A stretch of 64,000 nt of DNA from Phorcus lineatus (Eukaryota; Mollusca; Gastropoda; Trochida; Trochidae). This document shows positions 24,216 to 34,837 of this stretch, piece by piece. The notes under the pieces are model-generated. The model saw only the letters and a list, made by a program, of their open reading frames with translations. It was not told the origin of the DNA and did no database searches. How positions within the stretch are numbered: position 1 is the first letter of the stretch; each line of letters begins with the position of its first letter. The translations under genes were made by a program, and so were the position numbers. The stretch lies in contig OV121086.1 in the NCBI GenBank assembly GCA_921293015.1, positions 39,263,402-39,327,401 on the forward strand. Direction: 5' to 3'.

Positions 24216-24615
24216 TTGCCTGTAATTCATAACATGCAAATTTTTCAACTTAAAAATAATTGCTCACTTAATCACGAAGATAGAGACCCTTTTTCATCTT
24301 TTAAGATATTGATATCTTTCAACGCCTTCTTAAAAAATCGATGCATTACTGGCGAGAGAATGAAATGTTTTTATGACAGATTCAACTCTCATGTTTGATA
24401 AATACAATAAAATTTCTTTGATGTTGGAGATGATCCGGATTTAACGTTTTTACTCAATGAAGAAAATGGAACATTTTATGTAATAAATATCAGTCATCTT
24501 GACTTCATGGCTACATGATTCCTTTGAAGCTTTATACTAACGACCCTAGCTAACTACCATTATTGACACATTTTGATGATATCACAGCGTCATAATATTC
24601 CATTCCCTCATGTTC
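24216..24615 (+). repeat. Segmental-duplication block alpha, copy 3
   Basis: It aligns with 240-830 and 18370-18900. Landmarks are AAAATAATT-CTCACTTA, GATATTGATATCTTTC, CAACTCTCATGTTTG, CATGATTCCTTTGAAGCTT, ACTAACGACCC and CATTCCCT. No conserved protein. Confidence 0.6.
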
Positions 24616-24889
24616 GAAATACACAACTTTAAAAGTTTAACATTCATTTTTTATTTTGTGCTACTTTATCTTACGTGTTTAGAATTATTTACATTATTAA
24701 AAAATCTGGATTCCAATAATGTTTTAAAGAAATTTTGATTAGAAATTTAGAAAGATTAGAATGTTAAAGAGGAAGAGTAGAAATCTTTATATAAATACAA
24801 GTACAGATTTGATATTTTCAATGCATATACACATTCAATTGCCTAATCTGTCCTTTTACAGTTTTACATCTCTGGTAATACAATTTCTT

Positions 24890-25440
24890 TCACAAGGGAC
24901 CAACACACAACAACACGTTAAACGCACTAGTGCATACCAATATTTCGTAAACCCAACGAATGCACAGATACTGCATATTTCTCGATATTACTCACGACCC
25001 TCACTCAAGTAATCTACCTCGTAAGTTATTTAACAAATATTAACGTATTCAGGTAGTAAAGTTAATTTTTAAAGGCCGGAGGTATTTAATGCAACGTAAC
25101 TTTAAATCCGCATGAACTACGATATCGGAAATATTCAATTTTATAAACAGAAAAGCGGAAACGGCAGCCGCTTTGGTCAATCTAATAACAATGCTAAAGC
25201 TGTGTTATTAAATCGGTTTATTTACAACATTGCTAAATAAAACATATTTCATGATTTTTTCTCAGTTCAGAGTTTAGGTAAATTCAATAGCTGCACATAA
25301 TATTTGTTCAGCCGCGTTCAACTGTCCATAATTTATCCGTTTTGTGCACAGCTAACCATAGATTCTTTTATACAGTGTATGTCCAAGCCGACAGCGGCCG
25401 TTTAAACTTTTTCATTGTTGATTGCAGGTCAACTGTAAAT
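24890..25440 (+). repeat. Segmental-duplication block gamma, copy 2
   Basis: This is the partner of 5150-5650, sharing TCTCGATATT, AAGTTATTTA, TCAGTTCAGAGTTTA, TTTTGTGCACAGCTAACCATA and AGCCGAC-GCGG. Confidence 0.55.
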
Positions 25441-25914
25441 AATTTTAAGTATTTCTTTGCATCGATAGAAAGCTTAAGTGAATGCTTAAGTCCTCTTAAA
25501 CCTTAAAATAGCCAATTTAAACCGTAAAAGCGTGCAATAGTGCCCTTAAGTAACACCTTCACGGGAGATGCATCATAACACTTGAAACTAATATACAAAT
25601 TATACTACCAATTGCTCTCTAAACATATTTTATATGGTGACATCAATCACTGACAATGTTTTCTAATATAAGGGTTTTAATGATATTTTACTTTATGAAT
25701 TCTTCTCTCAGTTGAAATACATTTATTTACACCGCCCTACATGTAATCTGTTAAATGATATATATTCTCGCCATTGTCAAAGAACACATTATTCTTTTAC
25801 AAAAATAATGATTTGAAAATATCGCAGATGATTATTAGGCTGACTGGATGTTGCCACATCTAAATGTGAAACCAAGAATCATTTTTTTATAACTCGAGTG
25901 TGTTTTGTAAAATC
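25441..25914. other. Intergenic, nothing recognised
   Basis: AT-rich DNA between duplication blocks gamma and beta. A short local AAGCTTAAGTGAATGCTTAAG inverted word lies near 25470. No gene. Confidence 0.45.
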
Positions 25915-26260
25915 ATCTTGACATTGCTTGACAGCATTACACCTTCGAACCTCTCACTTAAGTCGAACACATGATCTTCTTAACTTTGCAATTGGATTTA
26001 TTTCCTAAAGGCGACCCCGTTATGCCTATTGCGTCAATCTCTTTACATAAAGCCACCTCAAATTTAGCCATTAGATGGACCCCTTCTATCGTGTTATGTT
26101 TCACTTTGCAATGGAATGTATTACCGGATGCACGAATAACATTACTGCCTTGGAGAAGATCGTCTGGTTTTTGACTATTCAGTATTCGATGGGGGTGATG
26201 CTAAAAGCTCTTCACCTAAATTTTAAAAAACTGTTCTTTCAGCATAGATGTAAGGAACAG
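25915..26260 (+). repeat. Segmental-duplication block beta, copy 2
   Basis: This is the partner of 1085-1400. It holds a roughly 55-bp insertion relative to copy 1, or copy 1 has a deletion, around ATGCCTATTGCGTCAATCTC. No conserved frame. Confidence 0.65.
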
Positions 26261-26699
26261 TAAACGTAGATAAATAATAAAATAATTATGAAATTTTGCT
26301 CCCACATTACGTCTGCTTTGAATTCATCTTTAAAGTATCATTATGACCACTATGATTGATAGTGTTCATACCGTATCGATGTTCGACATTCGATCTAATT
26401 AACGGGGAAAAGACCTATTTTAACATAGATTTTACTGTGAGATAACCATTTGTTGACTGAATTCATAAGTCATGGAAAACTGTTAAAAACATTTCAAACA
26501 CATTAATTCTTTATAGTGAAGATAGCATGGAAAGTTGCATACATAAGGGAAATGAGATGTCAACATAACGGACATATTTTGACTGAACGTAGCATGTTTG
26601 AGGCTTTGAGTGTTTGAAAACCTTGTAGCTCTCACATCATGGTCTCATTTTATTTCATACTTTAAAGGTTATGATGAAATATGATCTTCATCAGAAACA

Positions 26700-27050
26700 T
26701 TTCTTCTGGTGCAAAAGTAACATCAGTCGATTTGGGTTCTTTAAGCAGTTTCGTTCGTATACGTGCAAATCAATGAGTCTGGACCTAATGCATCTTTCAT
26801 GTTCTTCCGAGTCATTTCGTTAAAAAGCAAAACGTGGTTCATTCTTTATTACAGACGCGAACTTATTGACCTATTAATACTTTCAAATGGAATGTCATTG
26901 CCTTTTCCCCTTTCAATAGTTGCCAAACCTTATTTGATATCACCGATTAAAAATCCTACAAAACATAAACAAACTTTCTGTCAAAGTGGAATTGCACGTC
27001 CTGAAGTTATAAGAAGAAAGATCACTTCTTGATCCCTTATGAGAACAATT
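26700..27050 (+). repeat. Segmental-duplication block delta, copy 2 (possible gene relic)
   Basis: This is the partner of 1850-2200. The region 26766-26890 is the best preserved. A 47-codon frame from QINESGPNASF through GMSLP differs from copy 1 by only a handful of residues and then diverges by a frameshift. The acceptor-like CTTTATTACAG with ACGCGAACTTATTGACC is kept. Confidence 0.5.
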
Positions 27051-27479
27051 TATTAGAACCGTCAAACTAACCATCACCGTTGTTTCGTATCTTGGACTCA
27101 CTTTATGATTCATTATTTTAAGTTTATGTTATTATTATATTTTCTTTGCTTTCATTGCAAATTATTTAAATGTTCGGTCCCGGAAGCATTCTTTGATCAG
27201 TGAAGTTATTCATGAAATTAAAATCAGCTGATACTACGAAGTGCTGTTATTACAATCAGCACAACCGTAGAATCTCCACAAGTCTATGAAGGTCTTCTTA
27301 GGTCAGTTGAACTTTTTTAGGCAACTGGCTTGAGATCTGCTTACCAACATTTCTCTTGCAACCTAAAACGAGTTTTTAAAGTACTGAAACCTGATGAACC
27401 TTGCAAGCCATATCATCATATAAGTCACACATGATAAATAGTTGATTATGTTATACCTGCAGAGTTTTCTTAAATTTCA
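27051..27479. other. Intergenic between duplication blocks
   Basis: It shows patchy similarity to 2260-2520 (words such as TCTA-GAAGGTCT, GTCA-TTGAACTTTTT and CCTTGCAAGCCAT), so it belongs to the same duplicated unit. No gene. Confidence 0.4.
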
Positions 27480-27560
27480 ATCAACCAACGTGATCTGTAC
27501 GGAATTGCTTAAATGAGTAAAAGTTTTCCAATTCATCAACAAGATTCAATGGTTTTAGAT
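27480..27560 (+). repeat. Segmental-duplication block epsilon, copy 2 (short)
   Basis: ACCAACGTGATCTGTACGG resembles 2532-2550, and TTTTAGATAGATGTAAA resembles the end of epsilon at 33.5 kb. Heavily decayed. Confidence 0.35.
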
Positions 27561-28217
27561 AGATGTAAATTAGTATAAAGATGCGTTATATATACGTACA
27601 TTGCAAAATTTATGAGGAGTTGTTCCCTGAAATATTACTGACAGTTCCTATACCTAAATAGATGAAAGGGGTAACAGATGCATGCGTATACAAATTAGTG
27701 TTTGTCATCTACAATAGACTTTTATACCAAATAATCTACATGGTCGGTCCCTGAAGAATTCTTTGATCAGTGAAGTTATTCATCACTTATATATTCCCTG
27801 TAGTGAAGCTTGAATACTCTGTCTAATGTCGGTTAGGGTTTCGCTTCATCATCTAATGGATATTTGTCTCAGAAGGGTACTAAAACGGTCATTTTGCCAT
27901 CCTGTGATCTTGTGGGTCACTTGTTATCATTAACTTACTTCTTTTGAAATATTGGAGAAACTTCAGGATTCTCAAAGAATATTTCATTTTGAAATTTAAA
28001 CGAAAGATTCTATTTAATGGTCTTCGAGGGACCGCCATTTTGTTCTTGAGAAGACTGTGGTTTACTACCTACTACAACAGTGTCACGTACTTAACTGTAG
28101 TAAGGTTTTCAATACTCGCATAGCAGATTAATATTTTTGCCATCACATTACAAACCACATAAACTTAACTTGAAATGCAAAAAATAATGAAACACTTTCA
28201 TCTACAACTATGTATTT
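27561..28217. other. Intergenic with a short dispersed word
   Basis: GGTCCCTGAAGAATTCTTTG at 27744 and the following ATCAGTGAAGTTATTCAT repeat 27176-27218 almost exactly. The part after it resembles 10685-10790. No gene. Confidence 0.35.
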
Positions 28218-28222
28218 ACTAG

Positions 28223-28769
28223 ACCTGTGTATCGTGGCCTTAGTTGCGAGATGATATATCCCGATTTCAGTTTTATTGGGCGAGACAATATATCATGGAA
28301 GTATTGCCAAGGAACTTGCGAGACGATTATCATCACTATACAGTGGTTGCGATACAATACGTATCCCAATTCTATAGTTTATGAAAGCACTAGAGATAGG
28401 ACATAGAACAGTAATGTTATTTCTTAGATACCAACCTGTCATAGTTATTACATGAAGGGAAATAAAAAAAATAGGGCGACTTTGAAATTGCATATAAAAT
28501 ATCACAAAATATCATATATTTTCTGTTTGTCTAAACATCGTTATCTCTGGAGTAGAATAAAAACCTTTTTAATTTTTGTAGTTATTCGTTTGAAAGAAAT
28601 TATGTTAATAGTATCACGATATATTGTCTATTATGGCGATACATCGATGTATCGTGGACCCTCACGATATAAATATCATGATATATTGTCTAAACATATT
28701 TTGTATCGATGCACTCGTATCGCGTAGTATACAATACAAACATCGATACTATCGATGAATCGTTACACC
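28223..28769. mobile_element. hAT-like non-autonomous element
   Basis: The right end, read on the minus strand, starts GGTGTAACGATTCATCGATA and is rich in ATCGATA/GTATCGAT words. This style is typical of hAT termini. The left end has CCTGTGTATCGTGG and a similar series of cGATA words. ACTAG flanks both sides (28218-28222 and 28770-28774) and may be part of a target duplication. The interior has two diverged inverted arms with ATATATCATG and GACAATATAT. No transposase frame. Confidence 0.5.
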
Positions 28770-28849
28770 ACTAGTATTTACATATCTTTAATGCATATAA
28801 TTATTTGAAAATAATATTGCTGATAAGTCTATTTAATTATTGGTGACTA

Positions 28850-29379
28850 TGACAATAAAAGAATTATCACAACAAACTTAAAATTACGATTTATACACAC
28901 GGTAAAATATGTCTATTTACTTAAAAATTGTATGGTTACAGACTTTTAATAATGACAAAAACTATGTAGTATTCACCCTAGTACTGCTGTTTTTCAGTAT
29001 AGATCTTATGTGAACTGGAATTTGACATTGATATATACCAGAAGCGCACAATTTTATTAGTACTCCAGAAAATTCAATACAACTTCTGGAAGGTATTCAA
29101 TAATAAGATGATGTCACTTGGTGACTGGTAATTAAGATGAGTTACATTTTGCAGACATCAAGATGTTACTAACAGCCACGAGTATTAACTTAATGGCAAG
29201 ATGTGGCCAGGACGTATTCAGTTAATAACAATCTTTCATGTTTGAGTCACCGTGGTGCCGTTTATCTAAATGTTGATGAAAGTTTTTATAAAGGACAATG
29301 TTTCTTACTTCTTGGTGACGACAAATTCATTTCAAATAATAATTAACAACGCGTTAAGCAGCGTCGTGACGCCCTTTTG
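28850..29379 (+). repeat. Segmental-duplication block zeta, copy 4 (left part)
   Basis: It aligns with 3420-3955. The core 29133-29225 keeps the acceptor-like TTACATTTTGCAG and a parallel frame (DIKMLLTATSINLMARCG) ending at TAA, as in copy 1. The block is interrupted by the 12-bp array and resumes at 30061-30180 (TTCTATA-ATGTA, TTTCACCTCTGAGA). Confidence 0.6.
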
Positions 29380-30060
29380 AAAGGATTTACTCCAAGGTTC
29401 ATTCTAAGGATCACTCTAAGGATCCTTCTAAGGATCACTCTAAGGATCATTCTAAGGGTCATTCTAAGTATCATTCTAATGATCACTCTTAGGATCACTC
29501 TAAGGGTCATTCTAAGGATCACTCTAAGGATCACTCTAAGTATCATTCTAAGGATCACTCTAAGGATCACTCTAAGGATCACTCTAAGGGTCATTCTAAG
29601 GATCACTCTAAGGGTCACTCTAAGGATCACTCTAAGTATCATTCTAAGGGTCATTCTAAGGATCACTCTAAGGATCACTCTAAGTATCATTCTAAGGATC
29701 ACTCTAAGTATCACTCTAAGGATCACTCTAAGTATCATTCTAAGGATCACTCTAAGGGTCACTCTACGGATCACTCTAAGTATCATTCTAAGGATCATTC
29801 TAAGGATCACTCTAAGGATCACTCAAAGGATCACTCTAAGTAGCATTCTAAGGATCATTCTAAGGATCACTCTAAGTATCATTCTAAGGATCATTCTAAG
29901 GATCACTCTAAGGACCATTCTAAGGATCATTCTAAGGATCATTCTAAGGATCACTCTAAGGATCACTCAAAGGATTACTTTAAGGATCAATATGGATCAC
30001 TCTAAAGGTCATTGTAAGGATCACTCTAAGGATCACTATGGATCACTCTAAGGATCCTTC
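29380..30060 (+). repeat. 12-bp minisatellite, about 56 units
   Basis: The tandem array has consensus AAGGATCACTCT with frequent variants AAGGATCATTCT, AAGGGTCATTCT and AAGTATCATTCT. Because 12 is a multiple of three, frames stay open on both strands. This creates Arg-Ile-Thr-Leu and Arg-Met/Val-Ile-Leu repeat peptides (224 and 159 codons) that are not credible proteins. Each canonical unit contains GATC. The array sits inside a duplicated block whose other copy lacks it. Confidence 0.97.
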
Positions 30061-30180
30061 TATACATGTACATCTAAAATATGTTACCAGAAACAAGCAC
30101 GTGCATAACTTCACAACTCAGTAACAACGAGGAGATAGTGATGATTTCACCTCTGAGATTTTCTTTTTCCTTTTTCTTTT

Positions 30181-30439
30181 GAATCGTATATCAAGCTGTG
30201 ACCCCCGATATATTAAAAGGTTATGCATTTTACTAGTTGTTAACGAACCTTTATAAAACTTTTCGAGGGAAAGAGTTTATATAAGTTGACTGTCACAATA
30301 TTGAGTTCATGTCAGTATCATAACAAACTCACCAAATGCAGCCTCAAAGTGCGTTCTTCCTTGAACTTCGTTTAGAAAAAAGATTACCTTCAGTGTTCAG
30401 GAAGACTAAATTGTAATGGGTACAACTTGTTTGCAGTCA
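30181..30439. other. Intergenic, nothing recognised
   Basis: Spacer between the zeta remnant and the delta copy. Confidence 0.4.
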
Positions 30440-30580
30440 TTTAGGAAGTTTTTGCATGTTTGTAAATCAATAAGTCTGGACCAAATGTGTCTCCTATGTT
30501 CCTCCGAGAATAATATCCTCTTCACGATGTAGCAACATGACTCAATCAGCGACAAATACGCGAACTTGATGACCCATGCT
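30440..30580 (+). repeat. Segmental-duplication block delta, copy 3 (decayed)
   Basis: ATCAATAAGTCTGGACCAAATG and onward to ATGTTC-TCCGAG (30467-30509) matches 1932-1975 and 26769-26812. ACGCGAACTT at about 30569 matches the segment after the acceptor-like site. The frame has stops (I-N-K-S-G-P-N-V-S is still readable). Confidence 0.5.
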
Positions 30581-31744
30581 CACAGTCACATGATATGAAA
30601 TGTCACAGTGGGCATATAACTTGTGGATTATTTCGACCTGGCGGTCTAGACCGCAACGATAAGAAATTACTGAAAACAGCAAAATAAAAAGCAAAGTTAA
30701 ATTTTCGTATAACAATGAAAATACCACCTGTTTTCATTATTGTCCTGAAGCAACTTTTATCAGGAAAGAATCAAGTTATACATACAAATCTATCTGTTAT
30801 ATGTAGGAAATAGTAAAACCATTTTCATAGAATGAGGGAATGTTTTGGTATTATACCTTGGCAGACTGATACACTGTTTTCTCAAAACTTCTTATACTGC
30901 ATACCTTTAGATACGCGGAAGATACTATGTGCATTACTACTTTTACTAAAAGAGTGAATGATTTCGTACTTAACGAGCGACTGCAATTTTAATACCAAAT
31001 CATTCACGAGTTCATTGAAATTTTTTTAAATGGAATGTTAGAACTTTGGTTTTTTTCCAACCTACATATAACATGTATATTGTGTAAGAAGTGTCCTGAT
31101 AACAAGATGTACCATTGCGGCAACGGTACAATCATTTTGACGACACAACTGCATACAATTGTGACATTATATAACTCTTATCAATATCGCGATGTAGCAT
31201 CTTATACGGGCAAATAGAAAGTGTGCAATGATTTATCCAAGGCATTCAATAACTGATCTATCTACGAAGTATTCATTTACGTACACTTAATTACTCAACT
31301 ATGGACAAAAGTAATATTTGTCATATCCAAGAATAATGTTTACATAAAGCGGAAAGAGGATTTTTCAGTTTTTAAGGATTGGACAAAAGCTAGTAGATGA
31401 TTATTGACTGAGATAACTAAAATTTATCTTTTATTTCAATCTACCTTCTTCTCCTGCTTCTGTTAGAATTTATTTTGACAATAAACGTCTCGTTCAGCAT
31501 ACATAATTTACATTAGGCAATTTTAGAGGTTTATAGTAAACTTGGACTGGAGATGAGGATGCAAGTTTATCTATCAAACAAATTTTATTCAATAGAAGAG
31601 AATGAATAAGTTTCTATTTGCCTGTCCGCATCTCAGTAATCTTAGTAAGCTCAAAAATGGATCGATTTCTACAGGTTATTATTGTCAGATGCTCCTTAAC
31701 CTGGCGCACGTGATATCAGTTATCTGTTATTAATTGATTTTAAA
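30581..31744. other. Intergenic, nothing recognised
   Basis: AT-rich DNA, short random frames only. Confidence 0.5.
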
Positions 31745-32105
31745 AATAATAAATAATAATTAGGGTATAGGGCATGCTCAAGGCGCTCCCTGCATTATTA
31801 CCTTGATCTAACCCAAGCTGCCGGTTACAGCGCTTAAAGGTCACCTCTAACACAATCTACACCAGGTACCCAATTAGTACTGCTGGGTGAACAGAGGCAC
31901 TTTTTGAATATACTCTCTTGCCTAAGGAGACACCACAAGTTTCTCAACTCGTGCCTCAGTGTGGGGCGAGGAATAACCCTTGAACTGTAGTTAATACAGC
32001 AATGATCGGGTAACCCACCCATCCGGCGAGCCACGCCAGATGTTGCTGAACTTCCCTCATAGCGGTCAACTGAGCTATGCACAGGACCACGTACCACCAC
32101 TTTTT
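31745..32105 (-). repeat. tRNA-related SINE-like repeat
   Basis: Read on the minus strand from about 32105, the head contains an A-box-like CATAGCTCAGTTGACC (32066-32081). A long middle follows, then GGTACC at about 31863-31868 and an A/T-rich end near 31745-31765. The plus-strand words GGCATGCTCAAGGCGCT, ATTATTACCTTGA and CCAGGTACCCAATTAGTAC are shared with 6062-6335. The open frame at 31834-32100 follows from the repeat and is not a gene. Confidence 0.6.
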
Positions 32106-33186
32106 AATATTTTTAACATTTAAATATCCATGTTCAGCAGAATTATATTGAAAATGCGAAAATTATTGCACTGAAAGCTCATGTTGAATGTAATGCATAA
32201 CCTTCGTTTCAACCATTCATATGCGTAATAATAATTATGTATCTATTCAATGATAATATATGTTAACAGTTAACCACAATACGTGCCGTTGTACATCCTA
32301 ATTAAACCTAGAAATGATCACACAACTTAGTGTTAGATATGGATTTCTATCCTACGAATAACTGTTTTTAGTCAAATTTGTTCATTGGCACTTGCAAATG
32401 TGTGCCAAAACTCACTAGCAATAGAATAAAAAAAAATTGCTGTGTTATTTACTTTATTGCATATTTGAAAGGGGCATTAGGTGCCTTCTATTCAATCTAC
32501 GATAAATTTAGGCGTTTTCCCCAAATACCTTTTTGAAAGTGCTTAGATAAGACTAGATATTCATAATAGGTTTAAAGTTTCATTGAATAAGTTATTTAAA
32601 AGTTTACAGACTTTTCATGTTTTAATATCAACCACTAGCGAACTACTTTTTGATGTGATCACAGATGAGTAAAGCGTCACTGATTTTTGGCGGTTCTTAA
32701 GGCAAAACAGCTTTTTTGCTGTATTTGTTTCTGTATTAAATTGAAATTTCTTTGTAACTAGAGACTTCCCACCATTTTCAAAGTTTGAATTAACAAGCAA
32801 TATATTTCACAATTTGTTTATTCACAGGCTTATAAAAGGTTTGAAAGTTCAGTTTAACATGGTTTAAATGCAAATAGTTGTCTTGATGACAGAAAACTAT
32901 ATCGTAAAAACTGCATAAAAGTGTCCACAAACATCGTGATTTGCAAAAAGAGGATATAAGATATTTCGTCGATATTACTCGTCTATAATGCAGTTGCAAA
33001 TGGCCGCTACTGATAGGTCGAGTGTTCCACGGCCGCTGGATGTGTTAGGCAAACATTAATGTTTCGAGTTAGAATATATAGTAATATCATTTTCAAAGAC
33101 CGGATTGAGACGGTTGCCTTTATTTGGGGGTGACTAATGAGGTCTCAATATTAAGTCATCACTGACATTTAATTCTTCTATTCCAG
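32106..33186. other. Intergenic or intron, nothing recognised
   Basis: AT-rich DNA upstream of the exon at 33187. It may be intron of that gene. Upstream exons were not found. Confidence 0.4.
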
Positions 33187-33309
33187 TCTCCCTTAAACTT
33201 CAGCTCACTGATATTGCCCCGACCAGCATGAAATATGCATTACACAACCACGCTCTCTCCTGTATAGACAAAGTGGTTGAGGATCTTCTGCCTGAGGAGT
33301 TTGACTTTG
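33187..33309 (+). CDS. Internal coding exon of an unrecognised helical protein
   Basis: A polypyrimidine acceptor (TTCTATTCCAG) ends at 33186 and a strong donor (G|GTAAGA) follows 33309. Starting two bases into the exon the frame reads SLKLQLTDIAPTSMKYALHN, then HALSCIDKVVEDLLPEEFDF, 40 full codons, leaving phase 1. Base composition is markedly richer in GC than the flanks. The sequence looks alpha-helical and amphipathic. It joins in frame to the exon at 33824 if the second AG there is used, giving FDF-E-TML. Upstream exons are not identified. I do not recognise the family. The intron that follows is homologous to duplication block epsilon, so this gene may be the least decayed member of the duplicated unit. 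Confidence 0.6.
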
Positions 33310-33311
33310 GT

Positions 33312-33550
33312 AAGATATGAGTCTACTAATGTGATTTGTGGTTCAGACAGAATTAGTTCCAGTCCAATGAGGCATTGAGAAAATTCAATATCACTAAGAA
33401 CGATTTTCTACCTGTATGGATTTTCTATTTGCAAAACCATTGTAGACCAAATCAAGATTGTAGGTTCCTGATCTTACGTCTGATAGATGTAAAGAAAAAG
33501 TCTAGTCCACAATCAATGAGGAAGTCAGAAAAGCTGTGCCTTTTGTAACT
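33312..33550 (+). repeat. Segmental-duplication block epsilon, copy 3 (intronic)
   Basis: This is the partner of 2520-2720. It lies entirely inside the intron between the exons at 33187 and 33824. Shared words are GTCTACTAATGTGATTTGTGG (19 of 21 positions with 2527), CCAAATCAA and CTGATAGATGT. Confidence 0.5.
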
Positions 33551-33823
33551 TGTGACAAAAGAGATTTGTAAAGATCACGGGAATACAAAAAGAGACGATT
33601 GAAAATTATTCATATCTATTTTGAAATGCTGATGACTATGACATTGAAATAACTATAGTTTTGCCTTTATGTTGAAGTGAGCAGCTGTTGAAAGATTTCC
33701 TTTTAACATATTTGATTTCGTTTAAATACTACATGTGCTTAAGGTTAATTTTTTAAATCCTGGACGATACATTTCCGGACTACTGAATGCCTGCCTTTTA
33801 CCCTCTCCTCTTCTTTACCAGAG

Positions 33824-33996
33824 AAACTATGCTAAAATGTCATGTGATAGTTACTACTATAGTTTCTGAGTTATATCGAAAAAATATCGCAGATACTTTG
33901 TCCGAGAGGACAGTCCAACGCGTAGCCGAGTACGGACTCTTGGACAAAGTGTTCGCGATGTTTTCCGATACAACTCAGACAAAATGGTATAACTGA
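33824..33996 (+). CDS. Coding exon, probable continuation of the unknown gene
   Basis: A pyrimidine-rich CCTCTCCTCTTCTTTACCAGAG precedes the exon (acceptor within 33811-33823). Using the AG at 33822-33823, the phase-1 G from the exon at 33187 completes GAA. The frame continues TMLKCHVIVTTIVSELYRKN, then IADTLSERTVQRVAEYGLLD, then KVFAMFSDTTQTKWYN, and stops at 33996. Codon use is balanced with several CG codons, unlike random AT-rich frames. The peptide is predicted helical by eye and resembles no family I can name. The stop may be the true end, or a GT at 33986 may splice on toward the 34.1-34.3 kb frame. Confidence 0.5.
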
Positions 33997-34164
33997 CTTA
34001 CATCCTACTTGGACCGAGTTTAAATGATGTAAATTTAGTTAACCATTTTTAGACCCTTTACTGATGTATGAATGAAATTGAGAGTAGGTTTAGGTACATG
34101 TGCTTCTTGCCTGTCAAAACGCGATGAATTAAGTGTTATATATACTGTTATATATACTGAGCTC

Positions 34165-34308
34165 GGGAAGTTCGTGCGATCCGTGAGAAACCTGCTACAT
34201 CGAGACAAATTCTTACAAGTCGACTATTTTGTTTCGGGATTTCGAAGGACAAAGGCGGCTCTTATGCAAGCATTATACAGTTTAACGTCAAGAGTGGTTT
34301 CTAAATAG
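34165..34308 (+). CDS. Possible terminal exon of the same gene or a related one
   Basis: An open frame, open since an in-frame TGA at 34069, becomes clearly coding-like from about 34165. It reads ELGKFVRSVRNLLHRDKFLQ, then VDYFVSGFRRTKAALMQALY, then SLTSRVVSK and a TAG at 34306-34308. It is basic, likely helical, and has CG-containing codons, as in the exon at 33824. No convincing acceptor was found just upstream (repeated TATATATACTG lies there), so how it joins the previous exon is unresolved. It could also be a separate relic. Confidence 0.4.
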   Translation, partial: GKFVRSVRNLLHRDKFLQVDYFVSGFRRTKAALMQALYSLTSRVVSK

Positions 34309-34558
34309 GAATATCTTTCTAAGATTTGTCATACTGAGGTAAATACTTGTGTAATTAGCATCGCTTATGTTTCCTAAAATAGTTATCAAAATCTGTATTA
34401 GGTATACATACAATTTTATTTTTATTTTCTCAACTTGTATTCATAACATTGGGAAGGTGTAGTACAGAGTAAACCCTAAGATAACTTATTGGTTGTTTAT
34501 CTGATTGACAGCGCAAGTTTCAGTAAACATGATATATTGATTCAAATAATTCAGTTTG

Positions 34559-34637
34559 TAAAACTGCATGTTTTTGATTAAAAAACTGCATGTTTTTGAT
34601 TAAAAAACTGCATGTTTTTGATTAAAAAACTGCATGT
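34559..34637 (+). repeat. 22-bp tandem repeat, 3.5 units
   Basis: The unit AAAAACTGCATGTTTTTGATTA is repeated essentially without change. The sequence AAAAACTGCATGTTTTT within it is nearly self-complementary. Confidence 0.95.
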
Positions 34638-34706
34638 AGATGTTATAATTTCATATCTTATAGTGAGTGGATAAAAACTCTTGGGGTGGCTTGTGGCGAT
34701 CATTAC

Positions 34707-34829
34707 TTTTCCTCGCACCAACTCCTGGATTAAGGCATTAGTCACAGAAAATTCAATTCTCTCTTTCCAATTTTTAGAAATAGAAGAATCATATTCATCC
34801 GTCAAAGATGAAGGAATATTACTTGCCAT
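34707..34829 (-). CDS. Possible first coding exon, minus strand, unknown protein
   Basis: On the minus strand an AG (34831-34830) preceded by CTCTCTTCAAGGGACCTC abuts an ATG at 34829. The frame reads MASNIPSSLTDEYDSSISKN, then WKERIEFSVTNALIQELVRG, then K, 41 codons, and reaches a donor-like A|GTAATG at 34706 in phase 0. Read-through continues open to 34578 into the 22-bp tandem repeat, which supports an intron boundary before it. The peptide starts Ser/Asp-rich and becomes helical. No family is recognised. It points away from the plus-strand exons upstream. Confidence 0.35.
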
Positions 34830-34837
34830 CTGAGGTC

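Noticed and set aside
29343-30051. Long open frames of 159 and 224 codons on opposite strands
   Set aside because: They are created by the 12-bp tandem array, which keeps all frames periodic. The peptides are simple 4-residue repeats.
31834-32100. 88-codon minus-strand frame
   Set aside because: It lies wholly within a SINE-like repeat.
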